Assembly: GCA_037389465.1 (NCBI GenBank)
Contig: JAZARR010000059.1
Location: forward strand, 3,991,001-4,055,000
Origin: Baylisascaris procyonis
Lineage: Eukaryota; Nematoda; Chromadorea; Rhabditida; Ascarididae
Reading direction: 5' to 3'
Length of the DNA stretch: 64,000 nt
Shown here in pieces: positions 1-12,744 of this stretch. A program made the translations under genes and the position numbers. Position 1 is the stretch's first letter. Every line of letters starts with the position of its first letter. The notes beneath the pieces are model-generated. The model was not told the origin of the DNA. It saw only the letters and a list, made by a program, of their open reading frames with translations, and did not search any database.

Positions 1-131
1 TCCTCACGTACCCATTCTACTTATCTTAACCTTTTCCTCCCTTCTTCCGCTCCTCCTCAATACTACAATTCTCCCTGCAATCAAGGGCGACTAGTTCCAT
101 AGACTTTCAGTGGCTTTACTGTTCGAACCAT

Positions 132-259
132 GGAGCAGGTGATGGGAAAAACAACGTAACAACATTAAGTGATTTGAACAAGAAAATTACTGCCCGGAGC
201 AGGTGATGGGGAAAACGACATAAAAACATTAAGTGACTTGAACAAGAAAATTACTGCCC
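132..259. repeat. 64-bp tandem duplication (two copies)
   Basis: Copy 1 is 132-195 and copy 2 is 196-259. Both begin GGAGCAGGTGATGGG and end AAGAAAATTACTGCCC, and they differ at only a few positions (for example AACAACGTAACA versus AACGACATAAAA). The copies abut exactly, so this is a recent local duplication. It has no visible coding content. Confidence 0.9.
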
Positions 260-3200
260 ATTAATGATTCAGTCATACTTCAGCTTACGTAAATTCATGC
301 AAGCTATTTTACAGTTTCATCGTAAACTTGAAGCATTCCATGACAATAAAACTAATATACTAATACAAGTCGCGCTGGATCACAAGTTCAGCGAATCATT
401 CGCTTTGGCTGTAATTCAAAACAAATCTTTGGTATCCGTAGCATCACTGAAGAAATTCAAAGCCGAAAAATGTCCAATAAAATCACATGAAACAAGCAAG
501 TGATGCAATGCTCTACATCCGACATACTGCGATCAAATTTGAACCCAAACTGAACAGAACTCACCGAAGGCGGGCAATATGCAGTCGAATATGCATCATG
601 TAATTCATTAAAAGTCATTAAAGTAAATTCAGTGTTATCAAAACAACGGCTGTAATTAATCCCACAAAAGAGGCAGTGATATGAGCATGAGGCACTTCAT
701 TACACGAAAGCGCAATACGATTTAGTTAGTTAGCTACATATGCGAACAATCATTATGCTGTGCTGAAAGAGCGCTCTAACACGTAATTTCAATTATTAGA
801 GAACTTCAACGCTAGATTGTAACGAGTGATGTATTCGTCAAATTGGTTTATTTCCACAATTCGATTATTAAATCTCTCGCCCTCAAATTGGGTCAGCGAC
901 CAAATACAACGATAAAACTAAATGCACACATTCAGCACTATCTATACTTTTCCCAATTAATGAAATTTTGTTGGTCACATCACCGCAATATTTTGTATCA
1001 TGTCTTCGGCCTGGCCAAAAATTATTGCATTCTATACATGTGTTATTAACGTTTGAAAGCGCTATAGGATTTGAAAGTCAAACTTTTTCTGCTAGTAACC
1101 CGAAGCAACCCAACTACGCGTTCGTTCTTCAGTTGGACATTAGAAGAAAATGCGGCAATGAACGTTTTGTTGTTGCTTCTTCATACTTAGGCAACCGACT
1201 GAATTGGTCATGGAAATACAAAATGCACCAACGCGTCAGCCTATTCTGCTCTGCTTTTTCACCAATTTAGAGAAACGGGTATTGCTACTAAAGATTTCAA
1301 TATTTCAGCATAACAACATTTGTGGCGGATTTTCCATAGTGGTAGCGGACTTCGTTTGTAGCACTAATAATCCTCTTAGAATTATAGGTAGTTATGACTT
1401 GATCTCCGGAAGGGGTCTAAGGTCACCCCGAAGGTGGCCTTTAGTATCTCAAATACTGGATGGCTGAACATGAACTCTGCGATGATGAAATATCCACGAA
1501 TATTTATACAGCGAATTTCTTTTCTCCATCATCTTATGAATGCTTTTGCACGTTTCTTGGTGTAAACTTGTAAAGTGATCAGTTATACGTTCAGAACATC
1601 TCTGAGATTTATTTTGCTTAGAATTGTTTTTAGCTCAAGAACATCGCGCAAGGGTTGTTTTTCACAGCATGGGAAAACGTAGCTCAGTAGCGTGCCGATT
1701 TCAACCATGATCCGGTCTCGTATCGCGAAAGCAAGACCTGACCACGTTTTCCCATTATTCGCAAGACGACCTTTTTTCTTGGATAGCAACTCAGCCAAAT
1801 TTCAGCTTAGGACGTTGCATTCCTAAGTTCCGCTGTAGATGATCGTACAAGAGGACCAGGTTACGAGTTTTGCCTCATCTATTCACTCTATTCACTCCAT
1901 CGCATTGATCTGATCGCGTCTTCTGATATATGATAAATTCAAATATTGTTTAGTGCAGTTTTACTATGTGTAAAGGAGCTGAGACATGGGAGCAAAAAGG
2001 CTACGAGCGTCGTTTAATACTACTTTGCTTATTCTTCCCACTGATCGCTGAGCATTTTTTTGCTCAATTCTACTGTTATATATCACAGGTTGTGTGATGA
2101 GTATGTTAATCACTTATCATCGCGAACGCTTGTATCCTCACTTAAAACATCCTTTCCCACAAATACTTATTTGGCGGGAATATGAAGCATTCTCCATTAG
2201 CATGATGCTGTACAGCACATTATAAAAACACTCTAATTAGATGAGAGACTATCATACGCTTATCGTAGGCGAAAGAAGATGTAGTTGCAGACAAGTACAG
2301 CTTTAAGCACAGAAATGTGTGATAAAGTATATATGTAGGCTAATTGCGCTGAAAGTGTGATAGAATGTGGGCTAAGAGGTCGTGAGATAACGAGCGTTGC
2401 TGGTATTTCTAGAAGATCTGATCTCGTCGAAACCATTCTTTTAGCAAACGTTGAATGATGAGGGAAGAACGCGCCGAACATTGCTTCGATTCATTACATA
2501 ATACGGAACAACAACATATTAAGCGATCGTCTTGACCTGGAATGGCATAGGGAGCATTATAAGAGACATTCGATGATTAAGAACGTGTTGCACACATCGT
2601 TTGAGTCACGAAGTGGAGGCATTTTGCAGATTTAAAAGAAGTTTTCCACTTGCTGATTTAGAACAGACTCGTCATTGAACTTCTTTTTTTCCAATCACCG
2701 CTCTCTATTTCGATGATATTATGAGAAGCCAGATGTGTCTTCTGTTTCATATCACTGTTCAGGAGGTTTGCGAACGTTTAAAAGCCTTGTATATGACTTC
2801 TCTGAGCTGAAGGCTGAGGGTGTTTGTCAAGAACACAATCGTTGAGTTTTTATAAGAATTACATATTACCGTATTGAGTAATACGTGACAATCCTCACCT
2901 CAGTTGACGATGCTATTCGTGGCATTCAGATCTTGCAAAAACTGATTTGCGTCGCACAAAAGTGAAAAATATATTCAATGAGACACATAAATTAGCAATT
3001 TGAAGCAATTTTGAATAAAATTATCGAAAACAAACTTTCAGCTTTTCATCAATGCCGCTTCTAGTACACAGTAAGAAAAGCATGAACATAGTGCCTATAG
3101 TACATAATGGGGAATAATGCCATCCCCTTGCACTAGGCATGATGAAGAGCAACATTCACAAAAACGTATACAATGTTTTGTAGCTAGAGTCGAGAAACCT

Positions 3201-6200
3201 CCAACCGGTGTTCTCGCTGGAGACCTAATCTTTCACTCCCTAAATCGAGCGTAATAACTTTGGGGAATTACCACGCTTTCATATCTAGGGATCGGCGAAT
3301 CAACATACAAATCCGATTCTAACTCATTTCCTAGATCGTATTGTAATAGTGAATTGCTTTAGACTACGTTTCTAGAGCAAAATCATAAAGCAAATCTTCT
3401 ATGAAATTTTCAGAAATCGAAGACAACAAAGCGAACTAGAAGTTAATGAATCCCAAAGCTTAAAGGAAGCTAAATTTAGAGGCGATTTGCCGAAACAGGC
3501 TTCTCGAAGCTGAATCCAGCAACAAATGATTGAGGCAATATACCCTGCACGCAAAGCGCATGTAAGGCGTGCTCAATTAGCGGTTCTCACAACTAGCATT
3601 AGTTGCAGTCTAAACCGATGCTTATAAGCAAATCACCTTCAACGGTGTGTCATATTTCTAAGCATTAAAAGGAAGCAAAACCGCATTTGCTGCTCGTTGT
3701 ATCAGTTTGCCGATGAAACACCCACTCATTCTCTCCGACAGCCTTTGTAATTGGAAAAGACTCGAGAGCAGCCACTGATGCGAGTAATATTTTACTCGTA
3801 AAATCTTGTTGCCGAGTGACATCACACCAATTCGCAACGATTATCACCGCTGTTCACTGCTCAACATTAAGACGATTTTCATTAGGAATGCTGCTTGAGG
3901 ATCCTGTCGATTCAACAACCTTTCAGTCACTAAAGTGTATCTGAAAATGACACGTAACAACTACAAACGAAGAAAGGAACACCATGATAATCGGAAAGAA
4001 TATAGAGAAAGAAAAGAGGCTTCGTCATTGCTTATGACCGATTATATCGATATGGCTATGTTGTCCTTCTTGCATTTCTTGCTCATGTCCGTGGACTTTA
4101 ACTCGGATAAAAGTAAGGTGAGCTCTAACTACCACAGTTACTATTGTTTTATGCAGCATAATGACGGTGGTCTTATGGTGAATTCTTAGACCTAGAATGA
4201 TTGCAATTTAAAGGAAGTTATGGGAGATTCTTTCCGCTTTCACAAAGGCCCCTCACAGTGTTCATGAATTCAAAAATACTACTCAAAAGTTGTGCATGCA
4301 ATTTTAAACCTAGAATTATACCTATTCAAGCTTCTCGTCTTTTGCGACGGTTTCCGGCAGTACATACCGTTACCGGCAGTACCAATGAGCTTTCAGTCGT
4401 GAATTTTTTTTGTTCTGCTGCAAGCTAAGCCCAGCCATTTTAGCAACTCAGCAGGAGCTGTTTCCCTGTTATTCGAGGTCAAAAAAGCAGAAAAAATTCC
4501 TCTTCCTTTACAAATCCATCCCTTGGATTGGATTTTATCAAAAATTTGTCTATTATTCAAGCAGCACAAGCTTCGCCTTAAACGCTTACTTGCGTTCAGC
4601 TACAGTTTTTTTCCTTTTTTTTTAGTGTAAAAAGAAACCAAAAGCGCCTTCTATTCGCTCTAAGGTGCAATAAATGAGATTCGTTGCTGCAGAACATTGC
4701 GCTGCGATATCGGTAAAATGCTATTGTTCTGAATGTTTTTCACAGTCTAAAGTGGAAGGTGCATTTCTCACGATATGCACTATTGCCTACGTTTGCTCAT
4801 TACCCATGGTAGCTTGCTATTTGCTTGAAGTGCTTCTATGGATGTTTTGTCGTGGCATTTACTGAGTTTCATACGATCACCTAAACTTTCATAGGCTCTA
4901 TTTAGGGATGAGAACGTGGGAGGAAACGAAAGCGGTCATTAATCCGCGCATTAATCCGCTAATTAAAAGCGCATGGAACGCAGACTCCCTGCAAACGCGT
5001 TCCTCCTGCATTCCCCAATTGTAAAATTCATTTCTTCAGCATCCCCTCTAGCGGAAATCAACAGTTGGTTGCCATCGTATGTGGTTCACTTACGTGTCTC
5101 CCTCCTCCTCCACTCCCATTCCATAAGGAACGAGGGAGAATTTTTGAAGATGAAGGAATACTTTACGTCAATGCCTCTTGTGAACGTTTGCTATCGACTC
5201 TCCAAGAGGTGAAGTTCTATACAAAGTTCAACATATCCAGTCTCATGAGGCAAAACCAAAGTACCGAGAAAAAACGAAGGCGTCCTAGAAAAAAAAAGAA
5301 ATTAAGCCATGAAAGGATGAATGTAGGATATAGGCATCGTTAGGCGACATATAACTGATGAGTTAACCATGCACCAGTGTCGATCAAGACGTGTTTAAGT
5401 CAGATATGACCGCCGCAGGAGGAAAACACCCCTACCCCCTTCGCCATCGAAGAAAATTGCAATCGTTAAAACCATGTTGCCTTAATTGGTTGAGAGGTCA
5501 AGTGCCGGTGATCGCAGCATCGTGAAGACTTCACTTTGTGAGACAACGCATCAACATTTCGCAACACACTAACTATTCCAAATGAAGTGCAACACTATTC
5601 CAACTGTTTTTCGTGAAAGGCAGCTAGCTATTTATCCATTCTTATTTAATGAAGCACAACGATTGCGCTAGATTAGATGATTTGTAATTAGCTGATTTAT
5701 TCGAGTACGAAATATGAGATCGTTGATCTTCGCTGTTTAAAGCATTTAAGGAGCGTTTTCAAGGTTGGTTGGTCGTTTATGCTGTCGATTGGCTTAAAGA
5801 CTCATGAATGAAAAGGTTCCTTTGAAGTGGAACAGTGGTAAAATTTAGATCTGTAAATTTTGAGCCAATCATCAGATTTCACATGCCTTACCGCTAGCAG
5901 AGTTTAGTCGATCACAACGCTCGTCTCTACCACATATTTAATATGCTCATCAAATTCCATGGAGACCTCGAAGGCTCTTGACGTGAAACTTCCATTCACG
6001 ATTGCTTAAATAAATTTTCCAGTTGCGATTATTAGATAGGCGAGAGCGGCTTTAACAGATCATGGAAGATTTCGACACTTGACTAAGAACCTTATACGAT
6101 TGTTAAATTTGTATAATAAACAAAATAAAAAGTATTCAGAGTGCAATTATTATTTGCTTTCTGCATAGCGCAAATGCCAATGTTACGCTTACGAGCGGAA

Positions 6201-7001
6201 AAAGGCGAAAGAAAAATTGTTTCGTGAAAGGGCAGACAATGGTAATAAGACATTTAATGAACTTTCGATCTAAGGCGTAAGAGAAGGATTGCATGAATTG
6301 CATGCCTCACGTTTCTGAATAAGAATCTCTTCAATTTCTTTGAGAGTTCATTTCATAGAAGCCGCAGTGTATGCATCTAATGAATGAGAATTGAATTTCC
6401 TTTAGAGATATTACATGCTTGCGTTCCCTATAAGCTTTCAATACAAATATCTCAATGTTTTCTACAAAGGATAACGCAACTAACATGAATTACTCATCAT
6501 TTATTTTACTAACTTTTTCAGTTATATTTTATAGGAATGAAATGTGAGAAAAATATGACAGTTACACTAATGAACTGTATCAAAAGGATAAAAACTGCAA
6601 TTTTATTCATCTATTTTTATAATCTTCTTCAAACGTCGATTTGAGCGAGAACACTCCACTGTAATGCCTAGAAATTCTTTTACGAATATTTACAATATTA
6701 TTGCACTCATAAACATGAAAACATTAAATGTCAATGTAAAGTGTTTTCAATTTTCTGTTGATTTTTGAAGTGACATAATTTGATCTGAAAAAAGCACTGT
6801 TGCAGATCTAAACTCTTTAACTCATACTTCTCTTATCCAAATCAATTTCATGATGCAGTATGAAGCATCAGGCAGTTTAGTCATAACACAAATATAACAA
6901 CAAGTCAGTACAGCACACCGACTGAAATAATTGTGAATGCATATCCTCATGAATATAAGTGAAAGTTCAACAAGCAACAAAATGAACAAACTGCTCACTG
7001 A
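260..7001. other. No recognisable gene; AT-rich noncoding stretch
   Basis: I recognise no protein family on either strand. Open frames are short and at the density expected by chance. Two are exon-like but unassigned. On the minus strand, 5091-5194 ends at a GTAAGT donor after about 34 open codons. On the plus strand, an acceptor TTTTCAG near 3418 is followed by about 32 open, charged codons ending in a stop. A purine-rich ORF at 3947-4117 ends at AAG|GTGAGC. None matches a family I know. Confidence 0.5.
1417..1444. other. Short imperfect hairpin
   Basis: CTAAGGTCACC (1417-1427) pairs with GGTGGCCTTTAG (1433-1444) around a CCGAA loop, with one bulge and one wobble. It is GC-richer than its surroundings. 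It may be a chance foldback or a remnant of a mobile element. Confidence 0.4.
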
Positions 7002-7116
7002 ACGGGTCGGTAGCACCCATATGAATATTAAAATACTGAAAGTTGAACCAAAACTATTCGATCTTTTTAGTTCAGCTTTGAGTGCTTTAATATTCATATG
7101 GATTCTACTGACCCGG
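7002..7116. mobile_element. Foldback/MITE-like element with about 52-bp terminal inverted repeats
   Basis: The left arm (about 7002-7053) and the reverse complement of the right arm (about 7065-7116) match at about 43 of 52 positions. They share CGGGTC, CCATATGAATATTAAA and TGAAC blocks. Only about 11 bases lie between the arms, so the element is nearly all stem. Flanking CACT on both sides (7116-7119 side and about 6996-6999 side) could be a short target-site duplication, but this is weak. It has no coding capacity. Such structures are typical of non-autonomous DNA transposons; the superfamily cannot be told from one copy. Confidence 0.7.
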
Positions 7117-9661
7117 CACTAGGACAATAGAAGATGAATATCTCGACAAAGCTGATTGATGGAGAAAGTGTGTAAAAAATTATAATAACAGATTAATGCT
7201 GATTGTTGAATGCTTGAAGTTAGCTGAGCGATACTGCTCAATGCTAATCACAGTGGAAGAAAAGCAAGTGTGCGCCTAAGTTGCACGTTTGCAGCTTGCC
7301 ATTTTAGCAATAGCAAAGAGTTGCGACGTCGGAAAAAATTTGCATAATGAAAGATATTATAGTTTGGCGATCACTCAATCTATTCGCCGCAACGATGTTC
7401 AATAAACCTGCGAGTTATTCTAACAGGAAGTCCCAACTTTGAGATATCAAAGAAATTTCTGCTCTATTAAGAAAGATTTATCAAACAACCATCTGAGTGA
7501 ACGCTTACAAAAAGACGATGCGCTCCAACTTCGCATCGTTGAACTAATGCCATATTTTCAATAATATTTCATTTGTTCATTGCACAAACCGAAGAAATGT
7601 AAAAATTTGTGATCCTCGACGCAAACATTAGCGAATATACTCATTGCAATCTAACTACCTTGAGCAGTTTAGTCCACAGTTGAGAGTACATTTTTTTAAG
7701 TGACTGTGCGATGTATCTGCAACGGAAGAACGAAGGACGCAGCAGGCAAGACTACGATATTTATTTGCAGTAGGGCGATATGTCGGGAGCTGCGGGGAGT
7801 CCGATAAGCGAGTTGAAGAAGTAGATAATGCTTGAGGTGTGCACTCATGCTTCTAATAGAAGCTCGTCCCTACCGCGCAATCATTTAGACACCTACTAAA
7901 TTCAGCGGGCGTATAACAAACAAACTAACGTTCACGCAATTGGCTTGCAGTTTAATAAATGCCAAGTAACTTCTGATAGTAAACTGAATTTTTGAGGATG
8001 TAGAAGGAAGTTTAACAGTTCCGAAGCGGACCGTCAGAATGCAAAAGCATTCAAATTATACTTTTGCGAGTTTAATGGATTTAATCCAAAATTTATCTCA
8101 TTTTTTGCTGTTCTCTTACAACTCAATGCCATAAGACGGGTCAACATAAGTAGCAACTTCATAATCATGAATGAGGGGACATCATATTATCGTTCATCAT
8201 ATTGCCAGACATTCATCCTCCATAGTTCTATAGGGAAGAGGCAACAAATCCTCCATAACGATAGTACGCATAGGAAATAATTAGAGTAGTTGAAAAAGAT
8301 GTGTTGCTTTCTAGGCGAAGAGATTACGTCATGAACAAAAAATGAGCTCCACATGTGTAGTCCTACATCAACGGTCTTGAAAATACGAAAGGCTATTCAC
8401 TGATAGACGTCAAGTACAAATCAAAAAATATACTGATTTGGTTACCTTCCCTTCAAACGTGTGTCGCATAATCAATGACTAAGATTTTTGTGTTTAATTT
8501 ATCAGAACGTCAAGGAGTCCTTTCAATCCTAGTATTGCATAAATAAAATAAAGGCAAGCCTCAGAGCGAAAAGCAGCGGAATCTCGATTTATGGCAACAG
8601 TAAGGTCGAAGAAGTTCAATCTGCCCCACTCTCTCTTCGTATATCCTTAGCACGCCAGTTGTAGACCAACAATAGCATCATCTACATCTGTGGGCGATAC
8701 AAAAATGCCATATGACTTGCATAATGTGAGATAAATTCGAGATACATGTATGTGGATAAAGTGTGCACATACGTGTATAGGCGTGAGTATGTGTATTCGC
8801 CAGTTTCTATGCGTTCGTTGTATGCGTTGTTGAGGGTTAGCTTACGTCTAAATCTTGTATGTGACGGAAGGGTTAAGCCGCAAAATTCGATGAACGTGAT
8901 CTTAGTTGAGAAATTAGCTGAACCAAACGCTGGCTCATTTATTCTAATTTCAGTCCGAAAGCTTGCTGTAGGTATCAGATATTGATACTGTAGCTGCACG
9001 AAAAGTGCACTATTCTCTGATTATAGAAATATCGTAACTGCACGAACAAATTAACTAAACACTGAATCTGGCGCATTATGTTACTGTCGTTTCCACGAAT
9101 ATGAAAACTAATGTGTTGTTCAATGCCTTTTGATTTCTTTTATTTACGAAAGTAGCCGGTCGATCTTTGCCCGAAAAACTTATTGTACCAGCGCGTTGAC
9201 TCGTTTCTTTTACATTTTTGAAAAAGCGGCGATCCTCACAAGGAAGAGAAATCAACACCAGCCGATATAATAGACGAATTGAGATGGTTGACGTAATGCC
9301 AAGCAGGTTTACCATCATATGTGACACTGAATTGCAAAAAGTTACCTCGGATACCGCATCCCCGAAACAATACACCATCACCTCGCTGTGATGATGAAAA
9401 TTGTGTTCGCTAGGCGCCCAAACGCATTCGTGTTTAGCCCATCATCTCACAAATCCCCATTCATAAACCTATGGAAAATAAAATATCGAAATGAAATCTA
9501 TTATTTCATTGCTTTCCAAAATAAAGCCCTCAGAATAGAACAGTGGAAACAGTATACGTGGCAAAGTCAAGACGTGAACCGCTAAGCGGTCACCAAAATA
9601 TCACATCAACTGGCGCGCAATTTCGTCATTATTTTGCCCTTGACTTGAGCCCCGTTCGCCA
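7117..9661. other. No recognisable gene
   Basis: AT-rich sequence with chance-length ORFs on both strands. Around 8740-8800 there is a TG/TA-rich, alternating purine-pyrimidine patch (GTGTGCACATACGTGTATA), a degenerate relative of the microsatellite motifs elsewhere in the window. Nothing else is supported. Confidence 0.5.
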
Positions 9662-10291
9662 ATGGCCACGAAAGTAGGTCAGCCTCTACTATCTCACTCA
9701 TTTGCCACTGAGAGGAAATTCGTTATTCGCTGTTGTATATGCAATTTTCGTATTGATCTAATTGTCACTATTTGTCATAAACCACAACAAATCCTGCGTT
9801 CGTTACTAAAAGCGGGTAGAATAGGTTACCATAAAGTTCAACACTGTGAACAAATAAGAACAAATCTTTGTGCACATGTGTGCACACGCAAAACACATTA
9901 TAACGAAGTTTGCTTATCGAATAGTTTATACTCAAAAGCCAAGCACAGTACAGTAACTAAACATAGCCTGCGTAATAGCCATCGTAGACGACCCTACGCA
10001 ATAATTTTCAACTTGTTCAATCGAGTTTTGATGGAAGGAGGGAATTATAGACATGTAAATCAGCAAAAATTTGCATTTACTTTGCAACTGTTTGGCTCGC
10101 AGTTTTCAGCCGCTTGGACCATGAACGTGAATTATATGAAGCAGAGGTTGACTACCGGTGGGCCTGGTGAAGACTCAGTTACAATGATGGGATTGTTTTA
10201 TCATTTGATGGCAAATAATAAAAGTGATCGACATATTGCAAGGGCCCACATCATTTCAATTCCTCTATCGCGCTTTCCCATTCGCTTTTAG
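9662..10291 (+). CDS. Anonymous 209-codon ORF, uncertain
   Basis: This is the longest open frame outside the microsatellite (209 codons, ATG start). By a rough stop-codon estimate at this base composition, one this long is not expected by chance in 64 kb, so it deserves an entry. The predicted protein is basic, with scattered Cys and His residues (ICHKP, CAHVC, RRRPY) and a central segment reading FNLFNRVLMEGGNYRHV. I recognise no domain, signal peptide or convincing membrane segment, and codon use looks like its noncoding neighbours. There is no obvious promoter. It could be a chance ORF, a decayed transposon fragment, or a lineage-specific protein. I do not assign a function. Confidence 0.25.
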   Translation: MATKVGQPLLSHSFATERKFVIRCCICNFRIDLIVTICHKPQQILRSLLKAGRIGYHKVQHCEQIRTNLCAHVCTRKTHYNEVCLSNSLYSKAKHSTVTKHSLRNSHRRRPYAIIFNLFNRVLMEGGNYRHVNQQKFAFTLQLFGSQFSAAWTMNVNYMKQRLTTGGPGEDSVTMMGLFYHLMANNKSDRHIARAHIISIPLSRFPIRF

Positions 10292-12744
10292 CGGAGGTAG
10301 GAACGAAGAACAAAGCCTTCAGCGGACATAATAGCAATCGCGTTTCGACTTTTACAATTAGCAGTTGTTCTGAGTACTCGAGTTAATCACGCTATGATCT
10401 CAAAATAGTAAGGAACAACTATTATGGGAACGAGGAGGAGATATATTTAGACACTTGCAGATCACTTGCGCCATGACACGTTTAAAAAAGAAGAGTAAAC
10501 AAATTTTAGTTGTGAGGCAAAAAGTGCACCGTATGAATGAAAGTAATACAAGCGTGGGCAGAAATAAAACGCGGCAATTTCACTCAATATATTCTAAACT
10601 ATACATTTGGCCACTTGAAAAAATATTGTAAATACATTCTGCTGTTACTGACTAATAAACAGCAGTGAGAGTGAATGATGCCTCCTTGACAGAGAATGCA
10701 AAATAAAAGCAGAAGATCGTCTCAAATCGCGAAAAAGTTAGTTAGCTGGGAATATTTTTCGGGCTGATAAAAAGATTTATTTGCCGGAATTCGTCTTTTC
10801 TTTGAAAAAAAACATTTCATGACAGGATTATTTTTCCTTAGCGCTAATGCAGAAATGATCTCTTGACAGAAATTCTCTTTTCCACTAGCAAAAGAAATCT
10901 CTTAATAGGGCTGTTTCTCTCAGCTGACAAAACATTTTCTTCCAGAAAGCCAATTCTTATGGTACGAGTGTAATTCCGCAACTATGGACTTTGGATGCAC
11001 TTTCACGGCCTTTCTCTTGGTCCCCTCACTTTCTCATTGGAGATCAAAAGGCAATAAAATGGAGAGCTGACTTAGCGGAAAAAAACATAAACATTTAAAA
11101 GAGAAGAGAGGATGATGAATAAGGAAGATGGCGTGTGATGGTAGTAATTGTAACCGAGAACCTTAAAACAGCATGAGAAACTGAGAAGAAAAACGTGGTG
11201 GTCATTCGCTCAATTTTCAAAAAAATCCGAAGGTTGAAAAAGATCGGAACTAAAAAAATATAAGAGAGTTGTTTGGAAAATATAAGAAATTGTTTTCGAA
11301 GCGTTTTTTTTTTTTTTTGGTCGAAAAGAGGATTCCTTCAAAAATGTTGTTTCCATCAACCACATATAGTAACTCGTAGTAATAGAAACAGCAACTGTCA
11401 GTGGAAATTAGCACCCAGTGTTAAACGAAGTAAGCAAATAACTGTAGAGAAATATTTTAGAAGTGTGAAACAATAAAAGTTTGAGAGCGAGTGCTGAGGT
11501 TAAGCGCAAAGTAATTTGATTGCAGATAACAGTTTTTGAAATGCTTTCATCTGACACATTTGTTGCTAGGAAACATTTCGGAATATAGTTCGAATTTTTT
11601 TTTATTGAAAAACTCGCATAAAATTTCCCCACTCAATACGTCATAAGAAATGCAATTAGTACCTCTACTATCTCGATCATTAGTTTGTAAATGGTCAGTG
11701 AATGCAAACAAACCTCCACAAAAAATCCTTTTTTCCCAAGTGATAGTTTTGCAAATGCACTTATTTATGAGTTTAATATATTGCCTTGTAAATCGGCGAT
11801 AATGACACTTTTTAAAGTGTTGAGACTAAAGTTGCTCTTTTTTTTGAAAATGTATACGTTCATCTCGCTTCGATTAATGCCAAAGTGGTTTGTGGAAAAT
11901 TGGTCCATCATTCATGCTCGGCACCTACTACACGATCGCTGTTATTAATGTCATTGAATGTTGCTAGAATATGGCACTCTCGACACGTCAGAAAATCATT
12001 ATGTGGCAAAAAGGAGAATTTTCGATTATTTGTGTTGAGTGATGACAGCTTAAAACAATTATCGACACAACAGTTCTTTTCCACAGCGATACCTCTCAAC
12101 TGACTAATTTAAAGCGCAATTCAGTAAATGTTCACAAAATGTTCGATTGGGAGGCACGCATTCGAAAAACTTGCACCACACTGACACCATATATTTAAAT
12201 TATGGAATGAGCGAAACAGTTCGAAATTTTCCGGCACTCCGAAAAGAAAAAAAAGACTGCATCTTTTTATTTGAGTTAAGGTATAAATTGGTGCACCATA
12301 CCTGTCGAACTGCAAACCATACTTGATCACACAGTTTGGTTGTTGCAACTATAATCGCTTTCAGGTCACATTCGTCGGCTATACCCCAATACAGGAACCT
12401 TTTAACGGAGTAGCTTGAATGCTCATCTTGAAGCAACCAAAACCAAACCGTTTCAATCAAAAATGAGTAAGTTCCCAGTTGAAAGGACGGCTTGTTAAAG
12501 ACGACGTTGGGAAGCCAACGATGATGCTGAAACGATCAACTGATAATCTGAAAGCGAGAAATAGTATTTTTTCAGTTTGCTTTTTTCTGCCCTCGGAGTC
12601 TTCTATAAGTTATTTTGGTTGCTTAACACAGCTTCGGGTAAGCGAAAAGCGCTAAAAGCTCATATGAAAAAAAAGAAGCAGATATTCAGAGCGACTTTTA
12701 TGTAAATTTAAGTGAAGTCTGTTTTGCCGCTCATACGTACGTTT
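10292..12744. other. No recognisable gene; left flank of the ACAT array
   Basis: AT-rich, with several A- and T-runs (for example T13 near 11305). All ORFs are under 90 codons with no family resemblance. The sequence just before the array (12725-12744, TGCCGCTCATACGTACGTTT) already carries two ACGT units, so the repeat probably nucleated in such sequence. Confidence 0.5.

Noticed and set aside
6822..7122. Overlapping ORFs on both strands with similar peptides
   Set aside because: They are the two arms of the inverted-repeat element read in opposite directions, not duplicated genes.
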